The notes below the pieces were generated by a model. That model worked only from the letters and a program-made list of their open reading frames with translations, searched no databases and was not told the origin of the DNA. This document shows, piece after piece, positions 48,840 through 59,946 of a stretch of DNA of 64,000 bases (its first letter is position 1; each line of letters opens with the position of its first letter). Position numbers and translations under genes: made by a program. The stretch comes from Sipunculus nudus (lineage: Eukaryota; Annelida; Sipuncula; Golfingiida; Sipunculidae), in the NCBI GenBank assembly GCA_026874595.1, contig CM049320.1, positions 13,145,488 to 13,209,487 on the forward strand, given 5' to 3'.

Positions 48840-48967
48840 GCATATATAATATATGCCGCACATATAAGGGTTCTCCCTGCTGCATGCAAAGAAGCTGTGC
48901 CGACACATGTAGTGGGTAGCACTCTCTTCGGAGGTTCCTATAAAAGTTTCCAATTACACAGCGGAAA

Positions 48968-49039
48968 TATGCTGTAGCTCAGTGAATAGAGCAGGGAACC
49001 TGCAATCGTAATATCATGGGTTCGATTCCCATCGGCAGT
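48968..49039 (+). repeat. tRNA-like head of a SINE (gene D intron 1)
   Basis: TAGCTCAG..GAGC D arm and GGGTTCGATTCCC T arm at tRNA spacing. The acceptor stem pairs at about five of seven positions. The anticodon arm does not pair well. Same element and position as 20013-20084. Confidence 0.65.
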
Positions 49040-49066
49040 GAACCGACTGTTCTGGGTATTTATGTT

Positions 49067-49067
<1 letters not shown>

Positions 49068-49118
<51 letters not shown>
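49068..49118. repeat. (TA)n microsatellite
   Basis: Possible tail of the SINE in gene D intron 1. Confidence 0.9.
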
Positions 49119-49121
<3 letters not shown>

Positions 49122-49534
49122 TGTGTGTGATAGCAAGACTCATATTTTCGGAATTCAGCTGTTAATAATATGTTCCACGTTTTGATATGCTCTCTGGTCA
49201 ACTTGGGATGCCGGCAAGAAAATAATTCGATGTGCTGTATGGACTTTATTGTAAAAGACTACAATAATACTTGTGCCTCAGCCCTCTGGTTTGTTTTATT
49301 AATGAGGAAAATTAGAGATGTATCATTATTGATAAGCAGGATATGCCGTTATTCAGCGAAGTTATGGGTCAGAGGAACATTTGGTACTGTCTTTGCAAAC
49401 TACAGATCCGTCTATCCCAAATCACAGGTTTTTTAATGGATGATTCTGTTATGTACATACAAATAACTACCAATGTTATATGATTGAAGTATGTACAGCA
49501 TGTTAGATTTGATTAATGTTTGTTTTTGTTTCAG

Positions 49535-50534
49535 TGTTCAGAAATATTGGAAGGAACTTTAAGAGGGGGACATACATTTGGAGAGATATCATACTGTAAT
49601 CAGAATTGGGCGACCGAGTCAAAAGAGAATTATTCTGGGGCTTTGAAAGCAGCTCAGAGGCAGCTCGGAGGAAAAAGTTTAGAACAAATATGGGTTGGTG
49701 CTCGAGAAGTGATGAAGAGAGAGGAAGTCCATCAGCAGAAACAAGAAAAGACATTGGTAAAGGAGAATATTGATACAAACCTGGCAAATATGTCACAAAG
49801 TGTAAACCTTGCAGGGAATTTGGCAGATCAAGGCTTGTCAGGAAAAGCTCTTTCTGATGACCAGGACACAAAAGCTGCAGACTATGCACCTTGGAAGAAA
49901 CATAAAGGATTTGAAGAAAAACAGCCAGATGTTTTTCCTAGTGACAAAAATGGATCCAGGCTCCTTTACGACAGTAGGGAACGGAGTTCTTTGGATAATT
50001 GGGATTACCCACTTGACAGACAAGTTAATTCTAAATCAACTTCTAATAAGCAAAAGAAAATAAAGAATATGCCTGACTTGAGTGCACAGATTATGTCATC
50101 ACATCCAGCACATGATATGCCGAAAGGAGAAGTGAAGTCTGTATTGGAAGGAACAGGAGGCAAAAAAGGTCAGAGAAAACTGAAGAAAATGGGTTTAGAA
50201 GTTGGAAAACAAATGACTGAAGATAAAAAGAAATTCAGGGAACCAGCTAAAAAGGCTAATTTTGAAATAACAACAGACAACGCACAACCTGAGAAAAGAA
50301 GAAGTAGATGGAGTAAGACTGGAAGGGACCGGTCACCCAGAAGTTACTCACCTCGAGTGAGAGACTGGGATGTTAACACACATGAAACAAAGGTGGTGAC
50401 ATCAAATTCTGGAGAAAAATTATCGCTGTTTTTTAGCTGGCAAAATCCCCTTAGTCAACACCATCCAGCTCAGTTTGAGATAGAAGGCATTTTGTACAAC
50501 TGTGCAGAGCAGTACATGATGAGGGAGAAAGCAG
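49535..50534 (+). CDS. Gene D exon 2: hydrophilic linker, RS-like tract and NADAR-A1
   Basis: 1000 nt, phase 0 in and phase 1 out (GCA G|GTGAGC), residues 357-690. The first 60 residues may be a vestigial NADAR-C (LGGKSLEQIWVGAREVM set against NRLGQILTAVRDKLM). A long charged, probably disordered linker follows, ending in an Arg/Ser-rich stretch (GRDRSPRSYSPR). The last 42 residues are the start of NADAR 1: SLFFSWQNPLSQHH and YNCAEQYMMREKAG. NADAR proteins (YbiA/DUF1768 family) hydrolyse N-glycosidic bonds; characterised members act on riboflavin-pathway intermediates or remove ADP-ribose from guanine. The Glu of CAEQY and the NPLS motif are kept. Confidence 0.92.
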
Positions 50535-51409
50535 GTGAGCTTACATTATTTTCCGATTTCTCCTTCATGATGAGGCAGATCTGATTATGAAAAGCACCGT
50601 TTATGAGGACTGTAAACAGTGTACTATATATACATCTCTTTTAATAAAAAAAATGAACATTTTGACACATAAATGGAGTTTATCTGTATTTCAGTATGAA
50701 AATGCTAAAACTACTATATTTTTGCCCCTGTATAAGATGAATTGCCCCGAAGTGAAGCCATACTTTGCAAGTCAAAGAACCAAAGAAACCCAGAGGTCAG
50801 GGCTTCTGTCTTGAGCTAATGATTTCTATCATAAGAAAATGTTAACATGTGACTGAGAGTTAGAGGTCCTTCCACTAAACCGTTTGTTCCTGAAATGCGT
50901 TAAGCTTTTTTATTCAATGTGAAATACATGTATTACATTTTACCGTCATTAACATGGCTATAGTGGATTAGGGAAATTTTACCAGATGACCAAGGATCAT
51001 TTCATCAGGATAGGTATCTTTGAGAGATGTCTGTGTATTGACATTACTTGTAGATTCCTTACTGCTATGACATTTTATTTTTTCTCATAATCTTCTATAG
51101 AAAATTGAAATCCCGATAGGCCATAACAATAAATTTACTCCCATCAAAGAATCTCATTCTTTATAGGGACATAACCAGCAGCAATATATGCCTATTCTAT
51201 AACATTATCAGTTCAGTTTCGCTTTATACTAAAGTTTCCAGGCGATACCTTTACAGCCCATGGTCTCAGTACCTTCCCTATGGCTTGTTTTGTTTCTCCT
51301 TGTGAATAAAGGTGTCACTTTTCCATAACAAGGTTCGTTTTTGCGCATGCGTAACAGATCCCACACAAAGAGTTGTCCACACTAGTCCATACTTGTACTT
51401 TCATGTTCG

Positions 51410-51667
51410 ATGGACATTACGGTCCATGGGCATAATGTACATTCATATAAAAACCTGTCACAACAGATTTGTGCGATAGGTCCCGGGGCCTCAGCTGAAA
51501 TGACAAGCACATTACAGTTTGATCCCGTGTATCGGGTCCCTGAGCCATCACAACACTCTATGTTTCTGCCAGCGGGAACATGTATTAAATTTTATCGGGA
51601 AAAATATATCAGCCCTTCTCCTGATTCACAGTTGTTGTTGCCCGAACATAAACGTGCACATTTGTGA
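51410..51667 (+). other. Intronic ORF of 85 codons, conserved as a relic in pseudogene B
   Basis: Lies in intron 2 between NADAR-A1 and B1. Opens with MDITVHGHNVHSY and holds DPVYRVPEPSQHSMFLPA. The counterpart at 22477-22734 keeps the same frame but has stops. No domain recognised. It could be a retained fragment of an older mobile element or a lost exon; I see no splice pair that would put it in the mature mRNA. Confidence 0.4.
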
Positions 51668-52094
51668 AACACCAACGGTAACCCTGAAAAGAAAATGGAA
51701 ATGAAGATGGCGTTCGCGCTATGATTATGTTGGCGCAAGTGATCCCGCCTGGTCCACTTTTTTAACGCTCGTGAACAGGAGTAAGCCAACGGGTTTCGGG
51801 GCAATATTATGGCAGGTACCATTTTATTTCAAACAGAAGACGATATTTTCGTGTTAATTCAAGATGCTTTGGTTGTGATAAGGTTCCTTTAAGGTGTAAA
51901 TAATAAAATATAGTTACAATGTCAGAACCAGTGCAGAAGTTTTCAATGCTCTCAAAACAAAAACTGGTATGCTGAAAAATAATAACACATTAGAGAAACA
52001 AATCCAGTTCCATCAGAAAAGAGGGTTGATAAACACTTTAACTGGTATCATGTATTATGCAGTTAAATGGTCCGGCTTTTTTTTCAATTTTCAG

Positions 52095-52246
52095 TCATGT
52101 TCAGTGATCCTGTAATGGAGAAACGCATCATGTCAACTAATAACCCAAAAGAACAGAACCGATGTGGCAGGCAGGTGAAAGGCTTTGATACAGACATGTG
52201 GGAACAACGCTGCTGGGATGTCGTAGAGAAAGCAAATATAGCAAAG
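52095..52246 (+). CDS. Gene D exon 3: NADAR-B1
   Basis: 152 nt, enters in phase 1 and leaves in phase 0, residues 690-740. Reads FSDPVMEKRIMSTNNPKEQN, GRQVKGFDTDMWEQRCWDVV, EKANIAK. Flanked by TTTTCAG and AAAG|GTATAT. This is the helical middle part of NADAR 1. Confidence 0.92.
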
Positions 52247-52866
52247 GTATATGGTCCATTTAAAAAATTACCCATTAGTTAAGGTCATGTCTAAGGAATA
52301 CCCCTTTTCATAACATGCTTACAGGTATGTTCCTCTCTCACTTCAACAATTAATAAACGCACAGATTATGGTTTTACCTGTGTTTTCATCAGTACATGTG
52401 CAGGCTAGTGGTAAGGAACACATTGATCATATTTTTATTCTTTATGACGAAATAATCTTTTTCTGCAAATGCCAATTAGTGATTTGTGATCAGAGCTTGT
52501 TTAATTAAATGAGGATTTGAAAACTGTATATCAACGTAAAAAATTTTTCAAATCAATCACTGGTGCAAATGTGACTTTCTAAATCAGAATAATGAATAAC
52601 ATGAAATTATTTTTTTAAAAGTCATAGATATATCCCATGATGTGTATACCTTGACTGAATGTTGTTTATGTAGACATTGTCTGAGACATCTCTACATTGG
52701 TCCTTTTCAAAGTTTCATGAAGCATTTATAATTTTTGACTGATATGTTCTCTTATTTTTTACCATTGCAATTTAGAGAGTATAAAACTTTCTGTGCAAAA
52801 CCAGTGTAAGATTAGTCCATGGACCTTTGGGCGTTTCAGCATTTATGGTTATTTTTTCTTCTCAAG

Positions 52867-53365
52867 TTTACACAAAATGAAAAACTGAAGAACGCAATAT
52901 TTGACACATCGAGAACAACTTTGGTACAAGCATCACCACGGGATCAGAAATGGGGAATTGGACTAAAAGCAACAGATTCGAGGGCCTGGAATCGAGAGAG
53001 CTGGTGTGGAGAGAACAGGTTAGGTCAGATTTTGACTGCTGTCCGAGATAAGTTAATGGCTGCGGAAGGCCATTCGGTTGCAACATCAGCGCTGGAGAGT
53101 TATGAAGAATGTAAACAAAAGGCACAGTCTGGCGGAAGAAGAATCAATTGTTCGGTCCGAAAAAGAGACGGCTCACCACGAGATTCTTCACCACCCGGGA
53201 GGCAGCAGTATGATGAGTCTGTGGTTGTGACATCAGAAACGGGAGAAAAGATCACTTTGTTTTTTGGTCGAAATAACCCACTCAGCCAGTTCTACCAGAC
53301 CAATGTTCAGATAGATGGAGTCACGTACAACTGTGCAGAACAGTATGTCATGTATCAGAAAGCAG
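52867..53365 (+). CDS. Gene D exon 4: NADAR-C1, short linker, NADAR-A2
   Basis: 499 nt, phase 0 in and phase 1 out, residues 741-907. First the end of NADAR 1: FTQNEKLKNAIFDT, QASPRDQKWGIGLKATDSR, ESWCGENRLGQILTAVRDKL. Then a linker of about 55 residues, again basic (VRKRDGSPRDSSPPGRQQ). Then the start of NADAR 2: TLFFGRNNPLSQFYQ, DGVTYNCAEQYVMYQKAG. The acceptor is TTCTTCTCAAG, the donor GTGATA (weaker but conserved in pseudogene B). Exons 3 and 4 together form a 651-nt cassette, a multiple of three, which can be duplicated without a frameshift. Confidence 0.92.
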
Positions 53366-53710
53366 GTGATATATTTGACATACACATATAACAAACATAC
53401 TGTTGTCTACTTAAGTGTCATTTATTTGCTTGTTAACTACAAAAAATAGCTCTTATATTTAGAATAAATGAACAAAAAATGAAAACCTATATTAATGAGT
53501 AAAGTCTGTATTTATCAACAGATTACATCAAGTAGGTTGTCTTTCATATTTGTATAAAATACAAACACTATATACAAAGGGTCATTTTTTTTCAGAGTGC
53601 AGAAGGTATTTTTGTATTAGTTTAGTGTGGCTATTATTTGTAACTGAAGTGATCACACATACCATTCATGGTATTATGACTGATAGTATATTTCCTTATT
53701 TTTGTTTTAG

Positions 53711-53862
53711 CTCTGTTTGAAGACTATGACATGGCAGAACAGATCATGCAGAAGATGAACCCAAGAGAACAAGAAAGATATGGTGACAGAGTCAAAGGTT
53801 TTAATGCTGACACATGGGACCAGTATGCCTGGGGAGTTCTTAAAAAGGCAAATATGGAAAAG
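53711..53862 (+). CDS. Gene D exon 5: NADAR-B2
   Basis: Also exactly 152 nt, residues 907-957: FEDYDMAEQIMQKMNPREQE, DRVKGFNADTWDQYAWGVL. TTTTGTTTTAG acceptor and AAAAG|GTGATT donor. Without splicing the frame stays open to 54189, through a second degenerate B exon. Confidence 0.92.
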
Positions 53863-54005
53863 GTGATTGTCTTCAGTTTGTTACAAAGTCAGGTGCCCAG
53901 CTATAAAAAAAGGAGATCATTTGAGCTCATTTATCAGTGGCATCAGCTATGCCCTATATTTTATAGAACTACAAATGTGATGATAAGGCACTTTATAGAA
54001 AACAA

Positions 54006-54093
54006 ATGTGGTGACAAAGTCAAAGCATCTAATGCTGACAAATGGGACCAGTATGCCTGGGGAGTTGTTGAAAGAGCAAATATGGAAAAGGAG
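54006..54093 (+). pseudogene. Relic third NADAR-B exon in gene D intron 5
   Basis: Encodes CGDKVKASNADKWDQYAWGV and VERANMEKE, in frame with exon 5 read-through. The donor GT is GA (AAAGGAGATT), so it can no longer be spliced as an exon. Same relic as 25075-25150, so it died before the unit duplication. Confidence 0.8.
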
Positions 54094-54891
54094 ATTGTTA
54101 ACAATTTTTACGAAGTTAAGATCTTACAGCTCTGTAAAAAGAGAAGCTTAATTATATCAGGAATTTCCATCAGTAATACCAACATTTGATGATATATTAA
54201 TTTTTATAAAATCAAACCAAAAGAATGACTAGTTTTATATTTTAACAGTGTCACATGATCTATCTATGAAGTATTTTTCTGCAGTGGCTGCATGGGTCCT
54301 TTAGAATGTCTTGTATCTATTAATGATATTTTTGTTTATCTGCCGACAAAAACTTGCAGTTTTGCAGTACAGAAACTCGTATCATTTTGAATTCAAGACA
54401 TTTTCATATTATGCTATATTGTGTTCAGTCAAACAAGATGCATATATTTCTTTTTACAAGGCAAAGGGTTGCCTGTCCCATAACAATGATCCAGAGTCAG
54501 TTTCGACATGTTACCCTTACAATGAGTTTATGTTTTTAAATCTGTGCATATATTACAGTTAAGTCTGAAAATTGGTATGACTGTTGTTCTGTATACCATC
54601 TTTTACCAAGTTTACATATAGACTTAGTATTGCAGAATAATTGGGAACGTCGTTTCTTTTGTGTGTGCAAACGTCTGAGTCATGTAGTGCTTTATAAAAA
54701 GATAAATTTATTTTTCTTAAGTACCCACACATAGCCGTCATCAGCAAAATCATCATGTTTGCATCCTGGGCTGCGATTATTTTTTTTTTCTCAGATTAAT
54801 CTATAGGTTGAACTGATCGTTATGTTACTGGTAATAACTGCATGATTTTCTATACAATTTTTTAAAATACCCTTATTCTTTTTCTTAAAAG

Positions 54892-55104
54892 TTTTCACAA
54901 AACCAAGAGCTGAAGAAGGTATTATTTGACACAGCAGGGACCACTTTGGCAGAGGCATCCCCACATGACCGGAAGTGGGGGATAGGACTGAAAGCAACTG
55001 ACCCAAGAGCATGCAATCCGAACACCTGGATTGGAGAAAACTGGTTAGGTCAGGTCTTGATGACTGTTAGAGACCAATTGATGGGAATGGAAGGGTATGC
55101 ATGA
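54892..55104 (+). CDS. Gene D exon 6: NADAR-C2 and stop
   Basis: Residues 958-1027 and a TGA at 55102-55104. Completes NADAR 2: FSQNQELKKVLFDTAG, AEASPHDRKWGIGLKATDPR, NTWIGENWLGQVLMTVRDQL. The acceptor is CTTTTTCTTAAAAG. The stop follows the end of the domain by a few residues. Downstream DNA still resembles another linker and NADAR-A, so the TGA is probably a derived end for an ancestrally longer repeat protein. Candidate AATAAA signals at 55352 and 55493. Confidence 0.92.
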   Translation, partial: FSQNQELKKVLFDTAGTTLAEASPHDRKWGIGLKATDPRACNPNTWIGENWLGQVLMTVRDQLMGMEGYA

Positions 55105-55514
55105 TCCATGAAGACGGCAGAAAATTACATCCCCTTAAAGATGTTAAGTGCCGCAGGCAAACCGAGCCGAACATGAATATAGGATCAAAAGGTCAGCTGA
55201 AGGTAGTTCTAACCAAAATAAAGATAACGGGAATGAAGCCAGATCAGACAGACTGGAAACGTTTCCTTAGTGTTAGTCCAAGCAAAGAAGAGACACCAGG
55301 AGTAATTGCAGAGGACACTGCTCTCATCAAGGTTACTAAAGTCATAATGGAAATAAATAATATTTATAATGGGGGAAAGCTTACGATGTTTTTGGATCCC
55401 TGATCCAATTCAGCCAGCACCACCAAAGAAGCTTTGTGTTAGATAATGTCGAATACAACTGCATGCAGCAGTATAATACAATCCTACATTCGAATAAAAT
55501 GAAAAAGAAAGCAA
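55105..55514 (+). pseudogene. Relic linker and third NADAR-A behind gene D
   Basis: Reads MFLDP, stop, then FSQH and LDNVEYNCMQQY and KMKKKA in shifted frames. The donor GT is damaged (GCAAGTAGG). It probably lies in the 3' UTR of gene D. Similar to the window-start exon, including Gln in place of the AEQY Glu. Confidence 0.8.
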
Positions 55515-56750
55515 GTAGGATAACCAGGTGTAGGCTAATGTCAGCACAGTGTACTTGCTCATTCCATTTGTGTCCAACGTATTTTTCTGATATCTCATGT
55601 TTGGCCTCCCTGAAGCAATATTTAAGATACATCGATACATAGGTATATGTGACTGTGTCATACAAATGGGTGTACTTAGTCCAGGTGTTTAGGAGATGTA
55701 AAATACTGTCCAGTTTGAGGGGTCAGTGTTCAAGTGTTTTATGCAAGTGCTGTCACATATTTCTAAAAGGTTTGAGTTGTGATGCTACTAGTTTGCTACT
55801 TAAAAATTGCAGCGTTCCTCAAGAGAACCTCTATGTTCATAATGTAAATTTCACAGGTCTCAGTGTCTCATATTAAACCATTACTATGATTTATTGTAAA
55901 TCGTTAAGAGCTTATAGTGTTGATACCTGAGATAATGGTACGGTGATTGATTCATTACCTGCGCAAAGAGTATAGGGAACGTACGATAATTTAGAAATTG
56001 ATATGTGTTGTTTGTAAAGGTTAGACATGTTATCATGAGGACTGTTGATGCCATTAGTATGTGTAGGATGGTGTTTAGCTGGTCAGATAGATCAAATAAC
56101 TGCTGCCAAGGGAAAGCGTGAAAGAAAGTGCATTGTTGACTATATGGAAAACAAGGGAAAGATCAGACTTAACTTTAGTATACGTAGGTCGGATTAAAAG
56201 TATCAAATATCATTGCTTTAGAATAAAGCATCTGCTTTTTTATATGAAATTACGATATTGTATGTACACGGCTGTTACAGCTGCTTTCGCGTTTATAATA
56301 TATCACAAGGAAAAGCATATTGTATCTAATCCCTGCTATGCTGACGGTAAAATTAACGTACAAATGCTTAAAAAACTGCTATTATAAGAGGAGTATATTA
56401 TATTATATTATATTTTACAGACATATGAGTTCATGTACTGGCGCGTGTTGTCCCTCACTCATTTCTGAAAAGGGTCCAGATTAAAAGATATTTCCTATAA
56501 TACAGTTTCTAACCGGTTGTAGGTTATAGGTTAATACGTTATTTAACTGGTAATATTTTTGAGAGATGGACAATTAACTGGTTTCAGTAATGTGGTAAAT
56601 CATTAGAAGTTCAAGCTGTGATAACCTGTATTTATATTTGTCAAAGTCGAAAGACATGCCTGTATGCACCGTTTGTGATAAATATGCTTATCATTAAATT
56701 TTAAATACACAATTTTTGTTTTTTCTCCATTTCAAAACAGACAGGTAATG
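55515..56750 (+). other. Downstream flank of gene D, no gene seen
   Basis: Matches 30780-30910 and 32865-33800 behind pseudogene B. AT-rich; the ORFs are not conserved between copies. Confidence 0.5.
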
Positions 56751-56759
56751 TAGGTCTAG

Positions 56760-57839
56760 AGACAATCTGTGGAAGTAAAGAACTTCCACACGTTATGGGT
56801 AATTAGTTTGATAGATTACTTTCTAATCATCATCTTTCTTATCATGGTAGCACACGTGTTCCCAAGAACTCTCAGATAACCGACAATTGGCAGTACTTAC
56901 ATTCACTCCCGTCTCTGGCTTTACCTTATTTTCCTTTTTTTAATGTAACAACATCCTCAAATTGTTTATTTAGGAGAACCAAGACAAGGCATTTTATTAG
57001 AAACGTACTTGTTATTCATGAAAGTGATTAAACACACATAAATTAACCTGCTTATGTCTGCATCGGAATTCTTATGATAATAATAATTCTATAGATTTGC
57101 GTCATACTATTTAATACCTAAAGACACACGCCTACTTGTCGTCTAAAATTATATATATCCATTTTGCTAAAAACATGTGAACTACAAGGTACCTGTTGAA
57201 ACTTCTTGTCACAAAAATGTGTCATTGTCAGTATATAGTTGATCATTAAGAAAAAGTAGCATGTGACTTGACTATTCAACCCTTAAGAGAACCACCATAA
57301 ATCATCAATCAAAATTCACTAAATGGAGTGAAGACTTAATTGCCATCTAAGAATTTGAATTTCAGTGGTATGTCTTTATAGCTTGAGTTCTGCTTATCCT
57401 AATAAGCTGGGCCTGTTTATTAACCCTTAATTACTAAAATAGCCAGGTGACCTAATTACGATCTGTTTAGGTGCTGGGATCATAAGCTCCGCCACCTTCC
57501 GAATTAGACACTGACTTGACTAAGCATTTAAATACCTTATTAACACATGATAAAAGGTAAAGAACAATGCGGGAGGGGGGAGGGGGGGGGGGGGACTAGA
57601 TGAGATAATAATATGGATTTATGTAAAATAAAAACTCTCCTGCATTCACAGTTCAGTTAGCCAACTAGGACCCAATACTCTTTCTTTACAGTATGTTAGC
57701 CATTTCTCAAAACTGTACTTCAGTCAATCCATCCATCTGAAGAGGGATCTTTCCCACAAACCATCAGGAATAAAGCTGTCATATCTGGTTATATGAAACT
57801 GTTACAGGCTGTTTTTCATTAATCATCATTATATATATA

Positions 57840-57896
<57 letters not shown>

Positions 57897-59890
57897 TATT
57901 TTAAGTTTTTTTCAGTTTTAAAAGTTTTTGCAGGTTTCATACTTATTGCTACAGATAACGTTTTCTTTGTTAAAATGAGTTGTGCTTTAAATTTGAAAAT
58001 CTTCAGACGAAGAACAACAAACTTTAAGTTATGTAAGCTGATCCAATTGAACATTTTCTCTATTCCAAATATGTGTTTATCTTTGGGGTTACAATTTATT
58101 TTAATAATTATTTCAAGCTAAATTGAACCAAAGTAGTTTGCCAATTTGCCAAATATTAGAATGAATGAATAATCAAATATATAAAAGAAGCAAATACAGA
58201 ACTTTCAAAGGGGCTTTTTAGCAATTATGCCTCTACATATCGCTGACCTTCTGAGTGATGTCATAATTTTCTGGTTTTTTTTATATCAGTTTATAGAATT
58301 CGTCACAAGAAGAACTCGTCAAGTTATTAAAAGAACCACCAAGGTCGGATAGTTTACTCTTTAATCCTGGCTGGCTCAAAGATGCGCCTTTGTCTGTCGT
58401 CGAGCTGTCCGGCCGTCTCATCGTCTGTTAGCAGTGCACATATCATGTTCCTGGAACCTAGTACATTCTTGCATAACATTAAGAGTGATCATGGGCAAAC
58501 TCGTTGCAAACCTGAAATTATTTCACTGTGATTATATATTTGCGAGCTATGCTGTAAAAAATATCCACAATTTTCAGCAACCTGAAATTCATTGTCTTCT
58601 TATTGTTCTAAGTTCCAGAACAAATATTTTGTAATTGTTCATGAATAGAACAATCTGTTTCTTCCACACCTTTAAGGCTTAGAAACAGAATATGCCAATT
58701 CAAATATTTATTAATGTCTATAATTTAGATTTTTTTTTCACTGCGAGTTGTCATGAATAAACTTTCATACAAAAGCTCAAGCTTCTCAATTAGTGATGCA
58801 TGGATTGCCATGAAAACTGCTATACATGTTGATCATGAACAGATTTATTGATTATTATGAATATGTTGCGATCTACAGATTTCCTCTTATTTCTATGTAT
58901 TTTAACAATATGTTTAAAATTAGCAAAAAACAGAGTTTTCTCGATGTAGGGTCATGTTATACCCCAAACTGGGTATGCTGATTGATCATTGATAGTTTTA
59001 ATAGCAGAAAAGGACGCCTGTTCTTTTATTGTTATGTTAAATATATTTTAATTTGTGTTTTTAAACTGACGAGTTACAGCATTCATACAAAATCTCACTT
59101 TTAGGTTCATGCCTTGTTCTGAAACCGGTATCAACATCATGTATGAAAAGCTTGATGGGTTGAACTACTCTTGTCGCAATCAAATTTAGTGTTTGGTGTA
59201 CAAACATGCTTCCCAGGCTTCCACACCGGTTGAAGCCGGTAAATTCCGGCTGCCTTACCACTTTTCGGCTGTTCTCTGGCGTTGTTGGTCTTTTCTTTTA
59301 ATTAAATTCCAATTCCAATTCAATGTGTCTGCGTTCATTGCCTGTAGAACTATTCTCAATGGATAGTGCTCAGAAAAGAAGGTTACGACACCCCAAAAAT
59401 GCAGTTAGTATTCGCCCAACGTTGTATATAAACACTAGATAAATTTTTAGAAGTAGAATTTACCGATGTCTGAATTGGACACTGACAGAATATACCCAAG
59501 ATTTCACATATGTATATGTTTACATTCCAAAACGACACTTTGCGGCCTAATATTTCATATAACACCGCCAAGAAAGAGCATAGGAGTGTTTACATTATTA
59601 AATTTTGGGCTTCTTTATCAGCATTTCATCCAAATATACAACGCACTCTCAAAGATCTACAGCAGAGGAGTTCAGTAGCCATTTCATGAAAATTTTGCGC
59701 TGCTACAACCGTTCACAAGGCCAAGGAAATTGTGGTGATTCCGTGAGTGTTTATTTTCACTGCTATTAAAGTATTATCGCTGCTGCTTAAATTCGATCTG
59801 ACTTTACATTTAATCATGCAGATACCAAACACTATTGATTACTTGTTAGCAGCATGTGTGAGTACACACGTTAACAGATCGACATGAGAA

Positions 59891-59893
<3 letters not shown>
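56760..59893 (+). other. Unit 3: orphan third copy of the cluster 5' flank
   Basis: Co-linear with 33840-37350 and with 8850-11000. It ends abruptly in a (TA)n tract at 59893, at a position equal to about 200 bp before the TRIM start codon in genes A and C. No TRIM exon follows. The array boundary therefore lies at this microsatellite. Confidence 0.75.
57845..57893. repeat. (TA)n microsatellite
   Basis: In unit 3; the unit 2 counterpart (35360-35400) is a short imperfect tract. Confidence 0.9.

Positions 59894-59942
<49 letters not shown>
59893..59942. repeat. (TA)n at the end of unit 3
   Basis: Marks the switch from cluster flank to the ribozyme-bearing fragment. Confidence 0.95.

Positions 59943-59946
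<4 letters not shown>

Larger units (their letters stand above)
48683..49534 (+). other. Gene D intron 1 with SINE
   Basis: GTAAGT donor, TTTTTGTTTCAG acceptor. Holds two (TA)n tracts flanking a tRNA-like element. Reading through the donor gives 23 more codons to a stop at 48749. Confidence 0.85.

Noticed and set aside
48968-49039. Functional tRNA gene (also 20013-20084)
   Set aside because: A and B boxes are present, but the anticodon arm does not fold and the acceptor stem is imperfect; duplicated with the intron and flanked by (TA)n, so a SINE head is more likely.
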